Part shown: in pieces, positions 23,077 to 34,687 of the stretch
How positions within the stretch are numbered: the first letter of the stretch is position 1
Layout of the letters: each line of letters opens with the position of its first letter
From: Agrocybe praecox
Lineage: Eukaryota > Basidiomycota > Agaricomycetes > Agaricales > Agrocybaceae
Assembly (NCBI GenBank): GCA_964017145.1
Contig: OZ024840.1
Span: forward strand, 1,488,001-1,552,000
Direction of reading: 5' to 3'
DNA: 64,000 nt
Notes under the pieces: model-generated
The model's database searches: none
Seen by the model: the letters and a program-made list of their open reading frames with translations, nothing else
Told to the model about the DNA's origin: nothing
Translations under genes and position numbers: made by a program

Positions 23077-26000
23077 ATGGACGTCTATACAACATCATTT
23101 ACTTATCCACGCAGGTCGCGTCACATTCATTCTCCTGCCTCCTCTCTCGACTTCCAGCCCTCCGACCTCAAGCCATCGTCGTTCATTGACCCATATCCGG
23201 CCGCTCAGCATTTGCAGCATCCAGCAAACCCTAGGTTGTCAGATGTATCCGTCACCGCAGATGCTGATGCCATCCAAAAGCTCGCTATGATGGCGATGTC
23301 TCTTCACGGTTGCCATGTCTCATACTACATGGTAGATCAGGGCAGAGCCTGGAACTTTCATATCACCGGAGCATATCAGCAGGTTATGATAACTCGAGGG
23401 ATGATCTTGAAAGAGTGTCCAATCCAGGTGAGCTTGCTCGTCTCTTTTGAAACATAGGCTGGGGCGCTGAGCCACCAAAAGCATCGTGCAGCCATCAAGG
23501 TAACGCGGTCTGAGATCCTCGACTCGCCCTTTTCGAAGCCGTCTCTCAAGCCAGAAGTTCGACGGAGGCTCGATGACATTGCTTCGCAAACTCTCGCCCA
23601 CATAGCCGTCGTCAACAGTCCTTTGGCCCTTTCAAGTCGCACTCCGCCGGATGGTATCAGCAGTAGCGCTGGCTGGTCAGGTTTAGAAACGGAACGTGTT
23701 TGTGAGCTAGTCGTCACCGGAACAGAGGATGCTGTGGACTTGGCCCGTGTGCGGTTGTTGGTAATGCTGGATGAGCTGGTACGGAAATTTTTCCCAACGC
23801 AAGTTACGCATCTCACCCGACTTTAGAGCGGTCTTCACTCAGAAATATGCGAAATTGATCACAAATTGCATGCCATTGTTGCTGGTCGAAAGAGAAACAT
23901 GCTGCAAACGATTCAAGAAGAGACCGCTACCAACATCTACTACCCTTCTCCGCTCCAGGATCTCATCGGTCCAGACGTCAGCAATAATCTTTCTACCGGA
24001 AGTCGAAATAGCAATGTTATCTGGATCACGGGCGAATTCTTTGGGGTGCAAAGGGCACGCGATATGCTCTTCCAAGTCTCTGTCACCAAAGTACGTGTTC
24101 ACCAACTGTCTAACACTCTTTTTCTAATTATAGTACACTCTCAGAGCAAGTCGGTTATCTCGAGGGACACGGCAATATTGCCCCGCAAGTTGGATTGGAT
24201 GGTCACTGACCGTGCGGAAGACCTGAAGTCGATCATGAGTGACAATGCCACATTTATCCAATTCCCACCTTTGGGAAGCTCGACGAGTCTTATAACCGTG
24301 TATGGTGATCACAGAGTCAACATTCAGAGGACAGTGCGATCAATCATGCAACTGGTGAGCTGGATATATATTGACTCCTCAAAGATCATCATTAACGCGG
24401 ACATTGTAGGCGTGTCAGTACTACGTGGGCTCATTCTGGCTGTTACCAGTTCAATTCAATGCTCTTTTGCCTCCCGCAAATCTTAACTCTGCCACTATCA
24501 CCTCTCTTTTGAAGCAAATTTCAACCGCGACTGGAGCAGAGGTTGTTTTCAAAAGCATGTGTTTTGAAATGCATGGTCTCGAGCAAGAAGTGCGTGCGGC
24601 GGTGAACATGATCATGGAATTAGACGTCATCAAGGTAAGCAATCTAACGTTTCTTCATGAAGATTGTCGTATTAAATTAATAACACAATATAGACTTTCC
24701 ACCACGAGATTCGTTTCCAAATTGAATTGTCGAACGAACATCGAGATTTCATCAGCGGGAAGAAGAACGGAAAGATCAACAAAATAATGCAGACTACTAA
24801 TGTCAAAATCAAATTCGAAACTTTCAACGACCACAACTTCCTCATCGACATTGCTGGACCTGACACCTCCGTCCTTCAAGGCCTCACTCTCCTTCAAGAA
24901 GAACTTCCGGCGGAAATTTCATTCCATGTTCCTGAGGGTTACCACAAGCGAATTATCGGTGTCGGAGGGCGAAGCATCCAGCGTATCATGAAAAAGTATG
25001 GGGTTTACGTCAAGTTTTCGAACGCAGAAGAATTTGCTGCTCTTGGAGGCTATAACGATAATGATGACAATGTTGTGGCTCGGACACCGGCGAAAAATGC
25101 CGTCAATCTTGATCATCTCAAGCAATCTGTCATGGAATTGGTAAATCCAAAGGTAATTGACAATAATCACTCGCAATTATTTGAACGCTGATGAGTGTAT
25201 GGGTATCTCAGGATAAAGACTTTGTCAACGAAACTGTTTCTATCCCTCGCCGCTATCATCGTACTTTACTTGGCGAGAAAAGTATATTTATTCACGACAT
25301 CGAGACGAAGACAAATTCTCGTGTCCGCTTCCCCGATAAAGAGACTGCTTCAGACGTTGTTACGATCTATGGACCAGAAAGTCAGGTACAGATTGCTGCA
25401 ACTATGCTCCTGGTATGTGTTTTCAATGTATATGGCTGTGTTACATGGATGTTTACAGTTAACCAGGACCATGTTCCGTTCGAGGCGGATATGGCTGTAC
25501 CCCCAAGCACCGAGCTTCCTCGTGTCTGTGCTTCCCCAGAGTTCAATGCGATTGTTGAGCATATCAAGCGTGAACTGCAGGTCTCTATTTCGCCTACGTT
25601 CAAATGGGCTAGCGCTTTGAACGGGAGCACTGGTACAGAAACTCCAACCGAGTATTCCTTCAAGTTCAGATGTCAACGCAGTAATAGCGATTTCCTGATC
25701 ACGGCTAGGGAGATGCTGGAACAATTCCTGCAGAAACATAATGTCCACGTGTATCCTTCACCTACCGCACAATCCCATAAAAAGAATGACTCCTTTGCAG
25801 AGGCGTTCCCTCATTTCGACAGCAAGGTATTATCCGCTGCCAGAACCCGTGGACATGGTATGTTTATTACTGTGAACTTGTTACTTGCTACTGGCTCACT
25901 TACATCCATTATAGAATCTATGGATATGGGCCGTTCTGATGTCATGGTCGACCGACGACTACGGCTGGCAAATTCATCGCCAGATGTCAAAGCATTATTC

Positions 26001-26565
26001 AACTCACCGGCTTATATCTACAATATTGAATCTCAGGAAGATCCTGAAACCAATTATATTCCTGGTGCTCCCGTCCCAGGAGTTGATTACTGGACTCCCA
26101 TGGCACCAATTGTACGCCCCTGAATGGTCTTTTTTTATTCCCAATTTTTTACTTACTTTTTTATAGGGAACTGGAATGCCTCATCGTTCGCGACATTCGC
26201 AGGATGCTATCAAACGCGGATCCGATTCACTTCTGGAAGCTAAGTTGAAAGACCAGCTTACAAAGCAACCACGTTCCCTGAACAATCGCGCCCAGTCTCT
26301 GGACTTGACGTACTCCTTGTCGAAGATTGCGGAGTCAGGTTCAAGTTATGCCGTTCCCGAATCCCCTACCACATCCACTGGTGGTACCGGTGGCAATTCA
26401 AGCCCCAGTTCCGTTACCGCCCCGTCTTTCCCTAGCGTATATGGACCTCCTCTGTCTGCGAGGTCCTCCGGTATATTTGGACATCCATCACAAGGCAGGC
26501 CAAATCACACCCCCGACGACGAAATCGATGAAGTGTCGCGGGTTATCTCAAATTTGGGTTTGTAG
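23077..26565 (+). CDS. Multi-KH-domain RNA-binding protein (vigilin/bicaudal-C type), 10 exons, 1005 aa
   Basis: Probable cytoplasmic RNA-binding protein. Exons: 23077-23427, 23458-23778, 23827-24090, 24145-24354, 24410-24634, 24694-25152, 25212-25412, 25467-25857, 25915-26111 and 26167-26565 (3018 nt). Four KH-like units show a GXXG loop or variant: GRKR near residue 243 (HAIVAGRKRNMLQTIQ), GKKN near 480 (ISGKKNGKINKIMQ), GVGG near 545 (KRIIGVGGRSIQRIMKK) and GEKS near 628 (RTLLGEKSIFIHDIET). More degenerate KH-like blocks lie between. The last 150 residues are Ser/Pro/Gly-rich and end in an acidic tail, DEIDEVSRVISNLGL. The start follows a CT-rich leader; an upstream frame at 22988 is a shadow. 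The family is certain as KH; which orthologue group is not. Confidence 0.85.
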
Positions 26566-26987
26566 ACTTTTCCCCCCTTGGACACTGTTACGGTTGTGAA
26601 ATATAAAAATGGACGTTATATCCGCTCGATGTAACAAAAGTATCTGCATAAAGAACATCGCCTGTGTTTTATATACGTTATTGCTATAGCCTTTTACTCT
26701 CCTTTTCCTTATATATTTGCCTATTCTCCATCCCTCCTCTCCTTTCATGTCTCTCATTCACAGTTTCTCTAGTCTCTGTGTTTTGCACTAAATGTTGTCC
26801 TTCCCTCATCGTGGCTGTACGAAGTTTGCCTTCCCTCATCATCTCAACAACTTCCATGTCGTGTATATATAGTATCTTATCCTGCACAAGTGGGCTGGTC
26901 GTATCTTTATATTTAACTAATAGATTTGTATGTGATGCATGTCATGTCCATAATAAGTAGTATTTATTACATGCAGTGGTGTTTAAG
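26566..26987. other. Convergent 3' intergenic region
   Basis: 422 bases between convergent gene ends, pyrimidine-rich on the plus strand. It should contain both 3' UTRs. No gene or repeat seen. Confidence 0.5.
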
Positions 26988-28599
26988 CTAGGTGATAATC
27001 CATGGAACCTCGTACAGTATGAAATCGAAGAACTCTTGATCCATGAGATTTTGATATTCCCCAGCGAATTCTTCCCCAGAAACCTTTCTTCCTTGACCTG
27101 CGTTGGACTTGGAACCGAGATACGCGAACTGTAATTGCAATGTGTTGAATATTTTCTTAACGTTTTTCGTCTCTGGCTATTAGTAAAGTTAGATGTGTTA
27201 ACTTCAAGGGAAGGGAACAAGATAAAACCTTAACCACAATGCCAATATACTCGGCTGGAAGGCCATATCGTAGGACACTTTCAACGAAAAGGCGAATGAC
27301 TTTGAGATGAACGAGAATTTGAAATGATTCCGAGAAGTTGGTACGCGCAAGTCGCAGAAGCTCTGTCTGTCAATCTGCGGATGAGCACAAAGCACATACA
27401 CATTTATAAACAATGTAAGGGTGCGTACCCATAACTCTTTTTCAGTTGTTCCAGCCATCTCCAGCTCCTGTTTTTGTCTTACAATTTCCTCTTCAGAGTA
27501 TACAAAGTCGCGGACGATGAATCTAAACAGATCAATGAGTTCAAAAAATCCTCAATTACATCGAGAATAGATAACCCACTTATTCTCTCTGCATTTCTGG
27601 ACGAAATCATCATGCACGCGTCGGAAGATGACGACACTGAACAAGGAGAATTCATCATCTGAAGCAACCTGGCTGTGAAGAAGAAAGCAACCTCAGTCCC
27701 TGTACTTTTCTGAACGAAGAATTGGAACATACTTGGAAGTTCGGGGAACAACCATAGGTGTCAACCTTTCGTATTTGTTGGCCCATTCTTTAACTATAAT
27801 CCTTAGGGATCGATTAAAGCAATCACCTAAACGTCAAGATATCTTCTTACTTCGGTACAGCCACGAGTAATGTTTCCAGGTATTCAGAGTCTTGAATGAA
27901 ATCCTCCTTTGATACAACATCGGCCAGTGATCGCGTAGATAGATTACCGCTGTGCGAAGCAATTTAAATAGAACGCATATAGGCAGATAACTATGATGAC
28001 GTACGTTTTCTTGCGCTGCATCTGGGTCAATGAGCCCTTGACCAAATTGTAATTGTTCAGCTTCGTCTTTAGTGCATTATCTATTGACATCATTTCCTGT
28101 TGACTATAAGCATTGGTCATAGATCAAGATTTCACGATATCCTCACTTGATTCAGGGTATCTGTCAACTCGCGCAGGCTTTTCTGTACATTGTAGCGACC
28201 TTCTTTCCATTTCCAGCCATTCAGGAGGTAACTATCCACGCTCTTCTCGTCGATGAGAATGTGTTGCCCTAATTTCGAGGAGTCGTTATTGAGGAGATTA
28301 CGAAGTGTATCGACTGTTTTCGCGACTGTATTGGTAAAGAAGGTCTCTTGCTTTGGAAGTTCCTCCGACAATGTGATCAGGGAGTCCAGAGTCCCTGTCT
28401 ATACCGGATTCTTTCAGCATACATTTACTTCCAGACAAAGAGTGGATTTAACCTTGAAATTTGGGATGTCCAATTGGCCGACATTTCGAGGAGGTAGTTT
28501 GACTTGTTGGGTCAATTTGCCAGCCACTTTCTGGTAAAGATTGTGGGGATCGTGGCCCTGAGGCACAGATATAAGCCAGGTGCTCTGATCTGAAGGCAT
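26988..28599 (-). CDS. VMA5: V-type proton ATPase subunit C (VMA5), about 390 aa
   Basis: Stator-type subunit linking V1 and V0 of the vacuolar proton pump. The start is [15 protein letters not shown] at 28599; the upstream in-frame Met at 28662 is out of line with the family. Exons begin 28599-28453, 28398-28147 and 28096-28005; later exons follow with introns of 45-65 bases to the stop at 26988. Family landmarks in order: a QTWLIS-like start, [34 protein letters not shown], a [18 protein letters not shown] block, [80 protein letters not shown], and a C-terminus with FAYLGSK and [10 protein letters not shown]. Length is normal. It shares a 146-base divergent promoter with TUM1. Confidence 0.93.
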
Positions 28600-28745
28600 A
28601 GAATGAAGCTTTGAAGACGTATAAGTACTGGAGCAGAACGTCGGAGACTCGGAGCGGAGCAATATCGCAAGTTGATGGTTGTTTGTTGTGTTCAGGGGTC
28701 TACTAAAGTTGGACTGCCTGTTTTAGGGATTTATCCAGCGATCTC
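28600..28745. promoter_or_regulatory. Short divergent promoter shared by VMA5 and TUM1
   Basis: Only 146 bases separate the two start codons, so both core promoters must overlap here. No obvious TATA box is seen. Confidence 0.6.
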
Positions 28746-30057
28746 ATGGCTCTTTTCAGGACAGCGCGTTATCTCTCGATATCTACTTTCCAGACCATAT
28801 CTTCTAGGAAAATGTCTTCTACTGCCGCTCCATATCTGCTTTCTCCCAAGCAGGTCAATGAATTAACAAGAACTGAGTCTGCTCCTGCCGTCTCGCTTCT
28901 TGACTCAACTTGGTTCATGCCAAACTCACCGAGGAACGCAAAGCAAGAGTTTTCTGGCAAGAGAATTCCTGGGTCCCAATTCTTGGATTTGGACGATGTG
29001 GCAAGCTCTCATGAACTTGGTTTAAAGCACATGATGCCAGACAAGGAAACATTCGCTCTTGCGTGTGGTAGGTTCAATTTCTTTGGCTACAATGCATAAA
29101 CGCCAGCCCACCCATTCTGCCTTGAACATACAGAAAAACTAGGCATATCTCCTTCAACGCATGTTGTTGTGTAAGAATGATGCTCCTTCAATTAACACTC
29201 GATTCTAAACCCGTCTTCAGTTATGACTCTCACGGAGTATTTTCTTCTCCTCGAGCCTTGTTTATGTTTAGGACTTTTGGTCACAAGAACTCTAGTATCC
29301 TGGATGGTGGCTTACCGCGCTGGATTGACGAAGGTTTATCCATCGATACTTCTAGTCCCTCTGAACCTCAGAAGGTGTCGTATTCTCCTCCAGAATTCGA
29401 CGCCAGTGCAATTAGAAGTTAGCATGGAAATATGACCTCTTACAATTTAGCTTCTCATGATTTTTCTGCCAGGCTATGATCAAATTGTCGCCAACTCTCA
29501 ATTTGACCCTGCGACAGACCCGAAGACCGAAATCATACTCGATGCAAGACCTAACGGCAGGTATGTATGCATCATCACTTCCAAAAGCATATTGAATGAA
29601 AGTCCGTATGATCTGAACCTCTCTTTTTGTTGTTGTACATGTCAGGTTCACCGGAAAAGACCCCGAGCCTCGTCCTGGACTCTCTTCTGGACATATACCC
29701 CACTCTTTCTCATTGACGTTCAACCTATTTCTGCAAAAACACAAAACCCAGGATGGTCAAGAGTACTCCACGTTCCTGCCCCCCGCGGAAATTAAAAAGG
29801 CACTCGAAAATGCCATCGGTCCTGTGGAAACCGAGAAACTTATCCAGGGTCAAAGGTCAGTGGCTGCAAGCTGCGGGAGCGGTATGACTGCGGGCGTCCT
29901 ATGGCTTGGCTTGCAACTCTTGGGAGTAAAAAACGTTGGTTTGTACGACGAGGTAAGCATTTTTCTGATGCAGGTGATCTTAACATTCCGTTAACCATTT
30001 ACCGATTAGTCATGGACCGGATATGCGATGCGCCCCACTAGTCAAATTGCGAAATAA
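28746..30057 (+). CDS. TUM1: Two-domain rhodanese, 3-mercaptopyruvate sulfurtransferase type (TUM1), 6 exons, 332 aa
   Basis: Moves sulfur onto acceptors; in fungi Tum1 feeds sulfur to tRNA thiolation (Urm1 pathway). Exons: 28746-29067, 29134-29170, 29221-29417, 29473-29560, 29646-29952 and 30010-30057 (999 nt). The first, inactive rhodanese domain contains VVVYDSHGVFSSPRALFMFR and FGHKNSSILDGGLPRW. The second has EIILDARPNGRFTGKDPEPR, GHIPHSFSL and the active loop CGSGMTA, whose Cys is the persulfide carrier. CGSG-T loops are typical of mercaptopyruvate sulfurtransferases rather than thiosulfate-specific enzymes (CRKG). The first 22 residues are Arg/Ser-rich without acids (MALFRTARYLSISTF), like a presequence. 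A second Met at 28812 (MSSTAAPYLLSP) would give a cytosolic form. Exon 2 is only 37 nt. Confidence 0.93.
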
Positions 30058-30793
30058 ACTTCGGAAAGCAAGGATACCCGACCTCATTCCGATGAAACGA
30101 AGAGCAGAAACTTGACATCGCCTGGGCATCTAATCACGTAAATGTATATATAACTTACGTAGTTCGACGTTACTATAAGAGAAGGAATCAGAAAATATGC
30201 CCGCAGCCTCCACGTATCTTCGTATTTGTATCATATGTTCTTATTCTTCAGCATACGAAGCGTCCCAACAACTTCACTACGCCTGATATCGGAATACTAG
30301 TCGAATCATTCATCTTTTGATGCCTTGGAGCAGATCTTTGCAACCAGAAATTAACTTTTTAAATAATACAAGTTTACAATTGATTTGGTTCCTATTCCTA
30401 CTGATGTACATTGAGTTGAGTGTTGGTTGAGTACTAGTATTTTACAATACAATAACTTGTGCGTTATATATTAGCCATAAATATATGAAATCGAAAGCAG
30501 GGCGGACTAGGGATCTACGCATGCATGGTTGTCACTGCCAGAGCGCTAGCAGCGATGAGGAAAAAACGGGCGGTAGGTGATAATATACGTTCTATGAGTC
30601 GGGCTTAATAACAGGTTTGCAGGATAGCCATAAATGGGGGGTTTCGTTTAGTAATCTTATTTGCAGTGCGGGCGGCTAAAAAGGGACGTATTATCAATGT
30701 CATGAATTCTGTCAAAAGTCATCAAGAAATCTGGCTTACGTCGCCCACTGTATTCTACTTGGACTCGGTGTAGTTTTGCCTTACGAAGCACAG
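30058..30793. other. Convergent intergenic region, AT-rich
   Basis: 736 bases between convergent gene ends. It is AT-rich around 30340-30490. I see no ORF with support, no repeat and no RNA gene. Confidence 0.5.
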
Positions 30794-31170
30794 TTACAGA
30801 CCAGCTGTAGGAGGGAGAGCATCGTCAGGAACAATCCTAGAGATAACTTGAAGAAGCACCCACCTCTCCTGTAGGAGTGTATTATATCCGTGGTTCTTCA
30901 ATTCTTCCAAGACCTTTTCTCGGGCAAAAACCACTGCTTTCAGTAGGTCGTTGCCCTCTCTTGCATCTCGCTTGACATCGATAACATATGTCCTCCGCAC
31001 GTTGGTGTTTTTGATCGCAAGTACATCTATATCTAGAAAAATAATTAGTCTAGCTGTTCAGGTTATCTGGTATCAGATAACATACCTCCATCATCATAAT
31101 ACATCGGTACTGGCTCAACACTCCTACTGTCAACGACTTCCCAGGGGACTTCTTTGCGACGGAAGAACAT
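30794..31170 (-). CDS. Small hypothetical protein, 2 exons, 107 aa
   Basis: Exons 31170-31086 and 31032-30794 join in frame (324 nt) through a 53-base GT-AG intron. The product starts MFFRRKEVPWEVVDSRSVEP and contains a charged segment (VIDVKRDAREGNDLLKAVV) with a predicted helix. It ends with a hydrophobic-to-acidic tail, VPDDALPPTAGL. No signal peptide, membrane span or known motif is visible. The clean intron and even composition support a real gene. I do not recognise the family; it may be restricted to mushrooms and relatives. Confidence 0.6.
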
Positions 31171-32685
31171 TGCTATGAAATCAAAGTATAGAAGTGTTCG
31201 AACACTTGTATTGAACGTGGTGCGTCGACGTCTCCGAGACTCGGAGAGGAAGGGCAGACTATAAGAGGATGCGGGGGTTGTTCACATTGCAAGGGCGTGT
31301 TTCGATAGATGGCTGAGTCTTTATAAGATTTGCATACCCGAATTTGGGAGGCACTTTAGCGGCATGAAATGACACCGCCACCGGTAAGTGTCCGCAAGCG
31401 GTTCGCAGTAGATGTATCTGTTATAGACAGATTGATCCCAGATTTGGATTGTCACAGATTGTCTTTCCGTCCAAAACGGCAACATATCGGTTGTAAAACA
31501 ATGCCCAGTAAGACTTTATGAGCGCCCAGGAGCCTTAAAGAGCTTTCATCCTCATTCAAAGGAAAGGAGAGAACCAGTGCAATATTGCAGTGCTGGCAGC
31601 AGAGTATGCCTATATTCGGGACTCTGTTGAAACTTGATTAATGATTATCACAACTGATGCCGCATAGATGACGACGATTTTCACCGGAAGGCGTCTGTTG
31701 TTATCTAGCAAAAAAAGCTCGATAGGGAATGCGAAAGAAAGGATGTGTGGAACGTCGGGACTGCGTATGCGACCGGCAAACTCTAACGGGCCAATGCAAT
31801 TTGAATCCGAAGCGACTCGTCAGCATAAAGGCAACAAGCGTGGAAGCCGTCGAGACCAGGAATATGATAGTACTGTGACTTGCTGATGACAAGTACGGCC
31901 TAACCGAATAAATACGTCCAGTCATCTCTTTTGTCGAGCGGTTTCTCTTGCAGAACCTCCTTTGAGCAAAACAGATGGAACCCGAAGCATCAAAGGTCCA
32001 AACGTAAATCGGACTTACTAAAGAAGAAAGAATGAATCCCGTCCATGTCAAGGTTGATGACAACACGATGATCATGATCATACCGAGTCATAAATCATAA
32101 GCAAGAAGTCATTTACATATGTATATGAGGTTCTGTGGGTGGTTTTGCTTGTGCTCAACGGTATTTCATGTTCCCGGGCGGTATTTGTGTTTCGAGGTCG
32201 GGACTGGTCGGAAAATGCATAGTGTTGTTGGTTTTGATAAGCCCTTTGGGTGTTTCGAAACAAAAAAGGGCCTGAGTAAGTATCGACTCTCAAATTGTTG
32301 TCGAAGGTGCTTACGCGCTCACTTTCAGGCCAGATGCCGGTCCCGAAGCCACATACCGTCAAGCCGGGATTGATCTATTTTCGGACTCAAGTACTCAAGC
32401 TACAAGGCCCAAACACAGCTTTCCTCATAATTGCTGGCGTCCACCAAATGACAGAAGGTCAGTAATTATCTGACTACAGACCACAAACAGGCACGGCTTT
32501 AGCCAGTGATGTCCGTGGAGGTAAATAAATGCAACATGGCATAAATATCACATATATTACTATACTAGTAGTAACAGCTTCAAGTAACTCAAGAAACAAA
32601 TCGTAAGTAGTTGTTGGTAGTAATCCATTTCCATATTCCAGAGGTTGTTGTGCCCAGTATCGTACTCTATCATCGAGCTCAAGTT
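31171..32685. other. 1.5 kb intergenic region
   Basis: Several short overlapping frames (31668-31886 plus, 31701-32081 minus, 32078-32362 minus) show no family motif, no signal peptide and no consistent splicing. I see no gene, tandem repeat or transposon end here. Confidence 0.5.
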
Positions 32686-33507
32686 TTATGCAAACATAGC
32701 CACTGACACCGCCGCCACAGTGAATGCTAAGAGCGCCGAAGCTGGCGAGGAATAGTGAGCGACTGCAAGAGCCGATGATGCATTTGAAGTTGCGTTCGTG
32801 CAGGCAACGCTGGAGGAGATAGTGAAATTATTTCTCAACGTCAAGTCGGCACACTAATGGATAGTCAGGAGTAATAGATATCAGGAATTGACTCTGCAAG
32901 GAAAGCTCTGCAACTTACTTGGTAGAGTTGTCCGTCCCCTCCAGAAAAAACGATCTAATGAAGCAAAAGACGACATGATTAGGAGCGTAAGGGGTAGGAA
33001 ATACCCAAACATACCTCGATAGTAACATTTTGCCCATCCTGCAACCCAGTGAAGTTTGAACTCTTGAAATCCAAAGGTATGCAGAAAGCTCCTTCGCCGT
33101 TCATCGTGAAGAAGTTATTGACCTGGCTGAAGTCATCGAAGGAAGTAGGGTTCGACTTGTTAGTGAGGGTGACACCAGCTATACATGTACATTTAACTCA
33201 AGAATGTAGAAGGTCAAAGTCAGTACTCAGTACTCACCGGTCCACGAGGGATGTTCAGAGTTCAAAACATAAAATCCACCACTGAGAGGGAAGTCAGTGC
33301 GATTAGCCGCCGGGTCTGTGTAACCATCTAGGAAAGAGCCGTTTAACGCCTACATTACTCCGTAAAGAAGATGGATGACATACCACAGAAAGTAGGCTCA
33401 TTGTCTTCATTGAACACGCCACGTGGAGCTGGGAACTGAAGCTGGAAGTGTGCATTCACAGCAACGGCACTGAGAAGAGCAAGCAAGACAAAGATTGGAG
33501 AACGCAT
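32686..33507 (-). CDS. X325/BIM1-like copper-binding GPI-anchored protein, copy 1, 5 exons, 193 aa
   Basis: LPMO-like copper protein of the family that includes Cryptococcus Bim1, which helps copper import. Exons: 33507-33384, 33327-33238, 33178-33015, 32954-32919 and 32853-32686 (582 nt). The signal peptide [19 protein letters not shown] would be cut before [11 protein letters not shown], leaving the N-terminal His of a histidine brace. The second brace His is likely in [11 protein letters not shown]. Four cysteines occur in PTFC, AFCIPL, YQCADL and ACTNAT, with family blocks FPLSGGFYV and [12 protein letters not shown]. The C-terminus is Ser/Ala-rich, then hydrophobic ([14 protein letters not shown]), as expected for a GPI signal. 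A 36-nt exon 4 is absent from copy 2. The Met at 33507 is preferred over an upstream Met because it gives a normal signal peptide. Confidence 0.88.
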
Positions 33508-33893
33508 CGCTGTTTTGATCCAAGTTGTGTGAAGTTGCAATTTACAGCCGGCCGGTCAATGTAGGGTCAGGTTACTTCAACTATGGTTTATATAAAGACT
33601 TTCCCATTTTGACGAAAAAACTTTTTGGCCAGGCCGCAGACAACCGTGGGTACGGTTATTTCTGCATCAAGTTATATTTAGATATTTATTTGATCACAGA
33701 AGAACTGTACGCGACTCTATGGCACCCAAGACTCATGGCACACCTGAACATGTCGGATGTGCCATTTTTTTTAATCTCAAGAGGCCAGGCCTAGTAAATG
33801 ATGAGAAATATGTATATTTGCAATGGAACAAATTTTATGTCATAAAAATTCGTATGTAGTCGTTAAAGATGCCGACATTTTGTAAATATCTTC
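33508..33893. promoter_or_regulatory. Promoter of X325 copy 1, with TATA-like box
   Basis: 386 bases between the two X325 genes. On the minus strand a TTTATATAAA-like TATA element lies near 33588-33598, about 85 bases upstream of the copy 1 start. No copper-response motif could be assigned with confidence. Confidence 0.45.
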
Positions 33894-34687
33894 TCATATA
33901 ACGGATGCCACAGCACCGATAAACCCAAATGCGAGAGCCAAACTAATAGGTAGGCCATGAGAGATGCTCAAGCTTCCTGAATCTGACACAGAGTCACTGC
34001 TACTATCGCTACCATCGGTAGCGTTTGAGCAAGTGACATCGGAAGGTGGGCTCGTGAGATTCGATGAGAGTGTCAAATCGGCGCACTGCAGATAGAAATA
34101 AGTACCGCCAGAAGTTAAAGGAAAGACGGAAGGCAACATACCTGGTAGAGGTTTCCGTCTCCACCATCAAAAACGACCTGAATCGTAACGTTCGATCCAT
34201 CCTTCACCCCATCCAAACCCGCGGCCGAGATATTCAAGGGTATGCAGAAAGTGCCGGCATCCTCCTCTTGTGCAAAATAAAGCACAAATTGTTGTTCTCC
34301 ATTGACAGTAAAGTTGTCGAATGAGTTGGGGTTCGGGACGGTAGACATGATGACACCAGCTGCAAAACATCATTAAGCATAAACTGAAAAGAGAAAGCAA
34401 GCGGCGAATAGACAAACTTGTAAAGCCAGAGTGTGAAGTCTTGATGGTAAAGAATCCACCAGAGAGAGGGAATGTGGTTCGGTTGGTCGTAACTTGGGTA
34501 TGTCCACCTTAAGAGCATCCACACGTCAGTCTCTACCATCGAGCACAATGAACTATTGGGACGTACCGCAGAAGTTAACTTCATCATTTGCAACGAATTG
34601 ACCTCGAGGACCAGGGTAAAGAAGTTGGAAGTGGGCATTGGTAGAGCCCAACAGGCAGAGGAGGAAGGTGAGCGATAAGAAGTTCAT
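33894..34687 (-). CDS. X325/BIM1-like copper-binding GPI-anchored protein, copy 2, 4 exons, 206 aa
   Basis: Tandem paralogue of copy 1. Exons: 34687-34567, 34507-34418, 34359-34142 and 34085-33894 (621 nt). The signal peptide MNFLSLTFLLCLLGSTNA precedes mature HFQLLYPGPRG, again exposing an N-terminal His. The second candidate ligand is the His in IKTSHSGFT. FPLSGGFFTIK, GTFCIPLNIS, VVFDGGDGNLYQ and CADLTLSSNL match the same family blocks as copy 1, and the four cysteines align. The stalk is Ser/Asp-rich and the C-terminus is a hydrophobic GPI-type tail (LALAFGFIGAVASVI). The intron that interrupts the VTIE/IVFSGG junction in copy 1 is missing here. A TATAAAA-like box lies near 34818-34825 upstream on the coding strand. 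Both copies and the CTR gene are on the same strand. Confidence 0.88.

Noticed and set aside
31668..32362. Three ORFs of 72-126 codons on both strands
   Set aside because: No motif, no introns that improve them, and biased composition like noncoding DNA.
32686..34687. Reading the X325 pair as polysaccharide-degrading LPMOs
   Set aside because: The short size, GPI tails and family blocks fit X325/BIM1 copper proteins, for which a copper-import rather than lytic role is established.
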